DNA from: a candidate division NPL-UPA2 bacterium
GTDB taxonomy: Bacteria; Bacillota; UBA994
Length of the DNA stretch: 18,917 nucleotides
Assembly (NCBI GenBank): GCA_018725205.1
Contig: QLUB01000020.1
Span: forward strand, 1 to 18,917
Direction: 5' to 3'
Shown here: one piece after another, positions 13,484-18,917 of the stretch
Numbering within the stretch: the first letter of the stretch is position 1
Layout of the letters: every line of letters starts with the position of its first letter
Made by a program: the position numbers and the translations under genes
The notes under the pieces: generated by a model
Databases searched by the model: none
Told to the model about the DNA's origin: nothing
Seen by the model: only the letters and a program-made list of their open reading frames with translations

Positions 13484-15118
13484 TTGGAGAAAATTTTCTA
13501 CAACGGCAAGGTAGTTACTGTAGACGCGGCGAGGCCGCGGGCTCGGGCCTTTGCTGTGGTGAATGGGCGCATTGCGGCGGTCGGCAGCAACGCGGCGGTA
13601 CTCGCGCTCCGCCAAGCGGGGACAGGGTTGGTTGACCTATCAGGCGCGACGGTTCTGCCGGGGTTTAACGACAGCCACATGCACCTTTTAAGCGTTGGCT
13701 CCGGGCCGGAGAAGGCCGACTTAAGTTCCGCGACCTCGCGACAGGAGCTCGTTCGATTGGGAAGGGAGTTTTCGCAGGAACATCCCGACCGCGCTTGGGT
13801 GCTCGGGCGCGGCTGGTCGCAAGAGAGCTTCCCCGACAAAACCATGCCCTCGCGTTACGACCTTGACGAAGTCGCGGCCAACCGTCCGGTCTACTTTGTG
13901 CGGGTGTGCGGGCACGTGGCAGTCGCCAATAGCTGTGCGCTGGCGATGGCCGGCATTACCGAAAACACAGCTCCGCCTGCCGGAGGGCAGATAGACCTCG
14001 ATGCCCATGGCACACCGACTGGTATCCTGCGAGAGAACGCGCTTGGCCTTGTGGCCAACCTCTTGCCAAGCTACACCCTAGAGGACTACAAACGCATGTT
14101 TGTCGCAGGGGCTAACACAGCCATAAGCTACGGCATTACCAGTGTAACCAGTGATGATATCGGCGAACTGGCGGATGCGGAGCTAAAGCTGGAGGCACTG
14201 CAAGAGCTGATATGTGAACAGCGTTTCCCGCTCCGCTACAACATCCAGGCACGGGTATCCAGGCCCGAGCAAGTGGAGAGGCTACGCGTCTTACGCGAGC
14301 GGTATACGTTCCCGCCCCACACTGTGGAGTTTGGGCCGCTCAAACTAATGTGTGACGGCTCACTGGGGGGACGTACGGCCGCCCTAAACGAGCCCTACAG
14401 CGATGACCCCGCCAACAGAGGCGTAGCCATCCTCCCAGAGGAGCGCATTAACGAGATGTTTGCCCTAGCGCACGCGCTTGGCTGGCAAGTTTCGGCCCAC
14501 GCCATTGGCGACCGCACGATGGAGATGCTGTTGCACGGATTTCGGCACATGCTACGGCAAAGGCCGCAAAGAGACGCGCGGCCGCGCATCATCCACGCCC
14601 AAATAACTAATGAGCATATACTTAACGCTTGCCGCGAATTAGGCGTGGTCTGCGATATTCAGCCTGTGTTTGTGGCTAATGACCACCCGTTCGTGGAGAG
14701 CCGTGTCGGTCAAGAGCGCGCTAAACTGAGCTATGCCTGGAAAACAATGCTTGACCTCGGTATTGCTGCGGGTGGGGGTTCTGATGCCCCTGTCGCTGAC
14801 TGCAACCCTTTGCTTGGCATCTATGCGGCAGTTACTCGCCAAGACACTACAGGCAACCCCCCTAACGGTTGGTTGCCTGAACAAAAGCTCACCCTAGAGG
14901 AAGCAATTCACCTGTTTACACTCGGTTCGGCCTTTGCGTCGTTCCACGAGTTTATCTTAGGCTCGATCTCTGTGCACAAGCTAGCGGATTTTGTGGTGCT
15001 GAGCGACGACTTAACGCAAGTATCTCCCGCAGCCCTCAAGGATGTTACCGTACTTGCCACTTACATTGGCGGCGAGTGTGTGTACGGAACTACCAACCCA
15101 AGACATGCGCAAAGATGA
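13484..15118 (+). CDS. YtcJ-type amidohydrolase (amidohydrolase_3 family)
   Basis: A 544-residue metal-dependent hydrolase of the YtcJ/amidohydrolase_3 group. The fold starts with a small beta-domain (1-55, GRIAAVGSN and VDLSGATVLPG), then the TIM-barrel with metal ligands H65 and H67 (GFNDSHMHL). Further likely ligands are the His of SAHAIGDR (about 338), the His of IIHAQI (about 370) and the Asp of GGGSDAPV (about 432). The exact substrate (amide, imide or carbamate) cannot be told from the sequence. There is no signal peptide. The TTG at 13484 is chosen because GGAGG (13471-13475) lies 8 bases upstream; the ATG at 13477 is out of frame. Its last 29 bases overlap the end of the opposing DHS-like gene. 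Confidence 0.9.
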   Translation: MEKIFYNGKVVTVDAARPRARAFAVVNGRIAAVGSNAAVLALRQAGTGLVDLSGATVLPGFNDSHMHLLSVGSGPEKADLSSATSRQELVRLGREFSQEHPDRAWVLGRGWSQESFPDKTMPSRYDLDEVAANRPVYFVRVCGHVAVANSCALAMAGITENTAPPAGGQIDLDAHGTPTGILRENALGLVANLLPSYTLEDYKRMFVAGANTAISYGITSVTSDDIGELADAELKLEALQELICEQRFPLRYNIQARVSRPEQVERLRVLRERYTFPPHTVEFGPLKLMCDGSLGGRTAALNEPYSDDPANRGVAILPEERINEMFALAHALGWQVSAHAIGDRTMEMLLHGFRHMLRQRPQRDARPRIIHAQITNEHILNACRELGVVCDIQPVFVANDHPFVESRVGQERAKLSYAWKTMLDLGIAAGGGSDAPVADCNPLLGIYAAVTRQDTTGNPPNGWLPEQKLTLEEAIHLFTLGSAFASFHEFILGSISVHKLADFVVLSDDLTQVSPAALKDVTVLATYIGGECVYGTTNPRHAQR

Positions 15119-16058
15119 GTGGCGCGACTATCGAGGCATCAGACTCAATCATGTACTTAGGTGTGTCTACCCCGAGTTTGCCCCAGGTAATCTTCTCGTT
15201 CGGCACGGCACCCGAATAGGAGCCGAAGGAGGTTGTGGAGTCGCTGATCTGGCAGAAGTAACCCCAGAGGCGGACATCTTCTAGCTCGAGGTCCTGCTCT
15301 AGCATGGGTACCACGCAAATCGGAAAGTCTCCGGCGATGCCGCCGCCAATCTGGAAGAACCCAATCGCCTGGCTCTCGGTCGTAGTATGGTACCAATCCG
15401 CGAAGGCGACCATGTATTCAATGCCTGTCCGTACGGTATGAACGTTCTTTACGTCGCCCTTAATGACATGCCCTGCGAAAATATTGCCCAGAGTCGAGTC
15501 TTCCCAGCCGGGCACGATCATGGGTAACCCGCGCTCGGCTGCGGCAAAGACCCATGAGTCGCGCGGGTCAATCTGGTAGTATTCCTTAAGCGCCCCAGAC
15601 AGCAGAATCTTGTACATAAACTCATGCGGGAAGTATGATTCGCCTGCCTTGTCTGCCCTCTGCCATTCCCCGAGTACGGCGCGCTCTAAGCGGCGAATCG
15701 CCTCTTCCTCGGGAATGCAGGTGTCCGTGACGCGATTAAGGTGTCGCCCAGCCAGCTCTTGCTCGTCAGCCGGCGTAAGGTCGCGATAATTGGGAATGCG
15801 CACGTAGTGGTTATGCGCCACTAGGTTAAAGATGTCCTCTTCTAGGTTGGCCCCGGTGCAGCTGATAGCGTGCACTTTGCCCTGCCTAATCATCTCCGCC
15901 AAGGAAAGGCCAAGTTCCGCCGTGCTCATGGCCCCGGCCAGCGTCACGAGCATTTTCCCCCCTTGCGCGAGAAACGAGGTGTACCCGACAGCCGCGTCTT
16001 TAAGAGCCGCAGCGTTAAAGTGGCGGTAGTGGTGGTTAATAAAGTCGGTGACTCGCAT
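15090..16058 (-). CDS. Deoxyhypusine synthase-like protein, bacterial type
   Basis: A 322-residue homologue of deoxyhypusine synthase (DHS), which in eukaryotes and archaea transfers a butylamine from spermidine to eIF5A. Family landmarks are VTLAGAMSTAELG (38-50), ISCTGANLEED (65-75), VPGWEDSTLG (182-191), FQIGGGIAGD (235-244), SGAVPNEKITWGK (282-294) and ESDASIVAPL (305-314). Human DHS has GGGVVK, whose lysine (K329) is catalytic. Here the aligned residue is Gly243, so normal DHS chemistry is unlikely. Bacteria lack eIF5A, so the substrate is probably a small amine (homospermidine-type reaction) or unknown. The ATG at 16058 has GGGGAG 5 bases upstream and starts MRVTDFINHH; the longer reading adds an unconserved leader. 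Confidence 0.88.
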   Translation of the reverse strand: MRVTDFINHHYRHFNAAALKDAAVGYTSFLAQGGKMLVTLAGAMSTAELGLSLAEMIRQGKVHAISCTGANLEEDIFNLVAHNHYVRIPNYRDLTPADEQELAGRHLNRVTDTCIPEEEAIRRLERAVLGEWQRADKAGESYFPHEFMYKILLSGALKEYYQIDPRDSWVFAAAERGLPMIVPGWEDSTLGNIFAGHVIKGDVKNVHTVRTGIEYMVAFADWYHTTTESQAIGFFQIGGGIAGDFPICVVPMLEQDLELEDVRLWGYFCQISDSTTSFGSYSGAVPNEKITWGKLGVDTPKYMIESDASIVAPLIFAHVLGW

Positions 16059-16086
16059 CGGGACTCCCCTTCCTTTACTTTGCACA

Positions 16087-16115
16087 AGTCTATCAGAAAA
16101 CGGGAGAAGTGTCAC
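16087..16115 (-). promoter_or_regulatory. Sigma-A-type promoter for the DHS-like gene
   Basis: On the minus strand GTGACA (16115-16110, 5 of 6 against TTGACA) is followed after exactly 17 bases by TAGACT (16092-16087, 4 of 6 against TATAAT), with TGA immediately upstream giving an extended -10. Transcription would start near 16080, about 20 bases before the ATG at 16058. Confidence 0.55.
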
Positions 16116-16142
16116 TGAACAAGCGGAGCAAGGAAAATCAAT

Positions 16143-16655
16143 TTGAAAAACGATTGGAGAAGGGGGATAAAGATCCGTTTGCGAGAATTAGTTACGGTGC
16201 CGATAGAGCGTCTAGACCCAAAAGCCAAGCTCCCCACCTATTCCCACGCCGACGATGCCGGGGCGGATGTGTGTGCGCTAGAGCAGATGGTTGTTCCCCC
16301 GCACTCGACAAGAGCCGTACGGACGGGACTCAGATTTGCCGTCCCGCGCGGGTACGAACTGCAGGTACGGCCACGGTCAGGGCTGTCGCTTAATACTAAG
16401 CTGCGCATTGCCAACAGCCCCGGCACTATTGACTGTGGGTTTGCGGGCGAAGTGCTAATCCTTATCGACAACCATAGTGCTGAGGATTTCGTCGTCACGC
16501 AGGGCCTTAGAATCTGTCAGCTTGTTTTGCAGCAAGTGCCGCAGGCGCTGTTCACCGAAGTGGCGGATATCACCGCCTACCTGCCCACCGACAGAAAAGG
16601 CGGCTTTGGATCAACGGACCGGTGCGGAACGCATCAGACAGGAAAAGACATATAG
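16143..16655 (+). CDS. dut: Deoxyuridine 5'-triphosphate nucleotidohydrolase (dUTPase)
   Basis: A 170-residue trimeric-type dUTPase that hydrolyses dUTP to dUMP and pyrophosphate, keeping uracil out of DNA. All five motifs are present: I DDAGADV (37-43), II RPRSGLS (76-82), III GTIDCGFAGE (94-103), IV GLRICQLVLQ (121-130) and V RKGGFGSTD (151-159). The catalytic Asp97 is kept. The tyrosine that usually stacks on the deoxyuridine in motif III is Phe100 here, and the following Arg is Ala. The N terminus is about 20 residues longer than typical. The TTG at 16143 has AAGGA 7 bases upstream; a later start near residue 12 cannot be excluded. Its last 22 bases overlap the opposing histidine kinase gene. 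Confidence 0.93.
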   Translation: MKNDWRRGIKIRLRELVTVPIERLDPKAKLPTYSHADDAGADVCALEQMVVPPHSTRAVRTGLRFAVPRGYELQVRPRSGLSLNTKLRIANSPGTIDCGFAGEVLILIDNHSAEDFVVTQGLRICQLVLQQVPQALFTEVADITAYLPTDRKGGFGSTDRCGTHQTGKDI

Positions 16656-18898
16656 AAGGTAGTGCCGCCGTTTCCATTGTCAAAGGTCAGCGTCGCTCCG
16701 TGCTGGAGGGCGATGGCGTGACACACCGTAAGCCCTAAACCGGTACCCTCTGGCTTGGTCGTAAAGAACGGAGTGCCAATCTGCGCTCGTACCTCAACGG
16801 GGATACCGGCACCTTGATCACTCACCGACAGCACCACGTGACCGTCAATTAGTGCCGTGCGGATAACGACTGCGCCCCCAGCGGCGGAGGCCTCTAGGCT
16901 ATTACGAACGAGGTTCACCAAAACTTGCCTTATGGCGCGTTCACTGGCAACGATCTTCGGCACTTCTTGTAGCTCGCATCTAACCACACATGCGGCTTGT
17001 CTGGCGTCGGCTTCAAGTAACCCTAAAGCAGCCAAGATTACGCCGTTAACGTCAGTCTCAACAAGCTCTACGGGGTGATTTCGGGCCAGCGTCAGGAATT
17101 CCGTGAGCGTTTCATTCATGCGGTCTATGGCTCCGATAAGTAACTTAAACTGCTCAGTGTAACTAGAGAGGTCTTGGCGCAGGCAAAAGAGCTGCAAAAA
17201 CCCGCGAATCGTCGTAAGTGGGTTGCGCACTTCATGCCCAATGCCGGTGGCCAGCTGACTAGCCAAACTCAGTCGGTCTAGGCGCGTAATCTCTCTGTCA
17301 CGGGCTTGCTTTGCGGTTAGGTCACGCAGCACTAGCGATATGCCGGCCGCATTCCCACGCTGGCTAGGCATCAGCGACAAAGCAATGGACACCGGCACCA
17401 AAGACCCTGTTGCATTACGCAGATTCAGGTTCGCTTGCCGAGAAGCGTGTTCTTGGTATACACTCTCCAGTTCCTGTTTGAGACTGCGGTGGTGTTCCGG
17501 TTGAACCAACAAGAGAACAGATTGCCCTACAAGACCGTGAGCGTTGCAGCCGAGCAGGGTGCCGGCGGCGCTGTTGGCGGCAAGGATCCGGCCGGAGAGG
17601 TCGGTGCTGATAATCGCATCCTGTGACTGCTCCACTAGCGCCGCCAAATGCGCGGTAGTCTGGCGCGCCCTTACCTGCTCCGTAACATCGCGGCTGACCT
17701 CATGTATGGCAACAGGAAACAGCTGCTCATCCCGCTGCAGTGCCCAGTGGCACGAGACCAGCGCTTTTTTGCCGTCCTTGTGAAAGCGCTCTACTTCGCC
17801 GCACCATTCATCGTTGCTTGCCAACTCCGCCTCGATATCCTCCATGGGTAGAGGGTAAGTTCCCCTAAGCAACGCCTGATAATCCACACCTAAGGCCTCT
17901 TCGCGGGTGTAGCCATAGGTGCGCGTAGCCCCGCTGTTCCAGAAAGTGATCTTTCCGCCCAGTTCACGCACGATGACGGCATCATAGGCTAATTCTAGGA
18001 AGAGGCTCTGCTCTTTAAGCAGCGCTGTCCTAGTACGCAAAGCATCGAGATACTGCCTGTCCTCGGTTACATCGCGCCCCACGGCGTAAACGTGCCCGCT
18101 CGGTAAATCAGCCACACACGACCACGTCAACCATCTTATTGCGCCGTCCTCTCGAACCGCACGATGTTCGAAGTGGCTATCCCTCACCCCGTCAATTCTT
18201 ACTCCCCTGAGCACGGCTGCGGTCTGGGCACGATCCTCAGGTTGGACCCTATCCAGCAATCTTACAGAAGAACGCAGGCCAAACTGCGCGGCGACTCTGT
18301 TGGTTTGCTCAATTTCGTTGTTCGGCCCCAGAATAACCATCAAATCTAGGGCTAACTCAAAGAAATTGCGCAATTGTTCGATGGCGTCGTGCAATATTGT
18401 CACATCGTCAAGCGTGATAAATTCGCCGTGCTTCACACCGCCGGCACTGCAAGGCTGGCGCCCCACTAAGTACTTACGCCCGGCAATAAGCATAGGGTCC
18501 GTTCCCGGGACGCGGGGAAGCGTCGTGACATCTAGATCAGCGGCTTCCCTGTTCGTGGCCAACACGCTCCCCTGTGCATCCAAAACCGCCAGTGCTGTGG
18601 GTATAGATGCTGCCGCAGCTTCAATCGTCACTTGCTCCGTTATCCGACTGCGGACCACAGAGAAAACGTGGAAGGCGATAACCGTGCCGAGTGGAGTCAG
18701 GCCGAGAAGCAGCAGCGCCAGCTGCCAAGTCATCACCCCCGCCTGTGCTGATGCCAGCGACCCTGTCCACGTGACGAAAATGGTGATTAGGGCTAACAGC
18801 CCGCCCAAGGCGAACAGCCTGCTTACGGACATCGCTTCTTTTCTAGGATACAGTCGGCCAAAATACACGCCAGCTAGTCCTGCGGCAAACAGGGCCAC
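16634..18898 (-). CDS. Multi-PAS membrane sensor histidine kinase
   Basis: A 754-residue sensor kinase. There are about three N-terminal hydrophobic segments (about 1-17, 27-44, 56-80). Four PAS-type regions follow (about 94-165, 178-285, 300-410 and 425-535), the later ones ending with the PAC-like phrases VGRDVTEDRQ, VSRDVTEQVRA and VLRDLTAKQA. HisKA is at about 545-610 with phospho-acceptor H555 (GIGHEVRNPLTT). HATPase is at about 650-754, with the N box at N666 (LVRNSLEAS), G1 DQGAG (694-698) and G2 GTGLGL (718-723). The layout resembles sporulation or NtrB-like kinases, but the partner is unknown. The start is a GTG with no good Shine-Dalgarno, preceded in frame by TGA (18910-18908). The N terminus could continue in another frame outside the window. 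Confidence 0.85.
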   Translation of the reverse strand: MALFAAGLAGVYFGRLYPRKEAMSVSRLFALGGLLALITIFVTWTGSLASAQAGVMTWQLALLLLGLTPLGTVIAFHVFSVVRSRITEQVTIEAAAASIPTALAVLDAQGSVLATNREAADLDVTTLPRVPGTDPMLIAGRKYLVGRQPCSAGGVKHGEFITLDDVTILHDAIEQLRNFFELALDLMVILGPNNEIEQTNRVAAQFGLRSSVRLLDRVQPEDRAQTAAVLRGVRIDGVRDSHFEHRAVREDGAIRWLTWSCVADLPSGHVYAVGRDVTEDRQYLDALRTRTALLKEQSLFLELAYDAVIVRELGGKITFWNSGATRTYGYTREEALGVDYQALLRGTYPLPMEDIEAELASNDEWCGEVERFHKDGKKALVSCHWALQRDEQLFPVAIHEVSRDVTEQVRARQTTAHLAALVEQSQDAIISTDLSGRILAANSAAGTLLGCNAHGLVGQSVLLLVQPEHHRSLKQELESVYQEHASRQANLNLRNATGSLVPVSIALSLMPSQRGNAAGISLVLRDLTAKQARDREITRLDRLSLASQLATGIGHEVRNPLTTIRGFLQLFCLRQDLSSYTEQFKLLIGAIDRMNETLTEFLTLARNHPVELVETDVNGVILAALGLLEADARQAACVVRCELQEVPKIVASERAIRQVLVNLVRNSLEASAAGGAVVIRTALIDGHVVLSVSDQGAGIPVEVRAQIGTPFFTTKPEGTGLGLTVCHAIALQHGATLTFDNGNGGTTFYMSFPV

Positions 18899-18917
18899 AA
18901 CCCCAGGTCAAGCACCC

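Noticed and set aside
16109..16393. A plus-strand frame starting before dut
   Set aside because: It overlaps dut in another frame and turns into Arg/Ala/Cys-rich sequence where dut shows its conserved motifs.

Overview
The window looks like a chromosomal segment of an endospore-forming, monoderm-type member of the Bacillota (Firmicutes), moderately GC-rich. Three things point there: a CotF-type spore-coat protein, a DegS/DegU-type two-component pair, and strong purine-rich Shine-Dalgarno sequences (AAGGAGG-like) ahead of most genes, with frequent GTG and TTG starts. No tRNA, rRNA, CRISPR array, transposase or phage gene is visible.

Layout. From 26 to 2410 (minus strand) lie a CotF-like coat protein, a thymidylate-kinase-like P-loop protein, a DUF1275/YoaK membrane protein and a DUF192 protein. 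From 2418 to 9167 (minus) is a compact tad (tight adherence, Flp-type type IV pilus) operon, read as flp pilin, terminator, tadE, tadG-like, cpaB/rcpC, cpaE with a receiver domain, tadA/cpaF, tadB, tadC, then DUF192. From 9449 to 11243 (minus), immediately upstream of flp, is a degS-degU-like pair. From 11494 to 13313 (minus) are msrA and an Eis-like GNAT acetyltransferase. From 13484 to 15118 (plus) is a YtcJ-type amidohydrolase, convergent with and overlapping a deoxyhypusine-synthase-like gene (15090-16058, minus). A divergent dUTPase (16143-16655, plus) overlaps tail-to-tail with a large multi-PAS sensor histidine kinase (16634-18898, minus).

How the genes fit together. The tad genes would build a pilus fibre: Flp is the major pilin, TadE and the TadG-like protein are pseudopilins, TadA is the motor ATPase, TadB and TadC are the inner-membrane platform, and CpaE is a polar-localisation/assembly ATPase. 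There is no secretin and no prepilin peptidase in the window; the first fits a single-membrane cell and the second must be encoded elsewhere. CpaE carries an apparently phosphorylatable receiver domain and the DegSU-like pair sits next door, so phosphorelay control of pilus production or assembly is plausible but inferred. A strong terminator directly after flp would let the pilin be made in excess over the machinery.

The most unusual items are two related heptanucleotide arrays (upstream of flp and of the amidohydrolase), the receiver-CpaE fusion beside a kinase/regulator pair, a deoxyhypusine-synthase-like enzyme lacking the catalytic lysine, and a perfect palindrome overlapping the start codon of the kinase-like gene at 1282.
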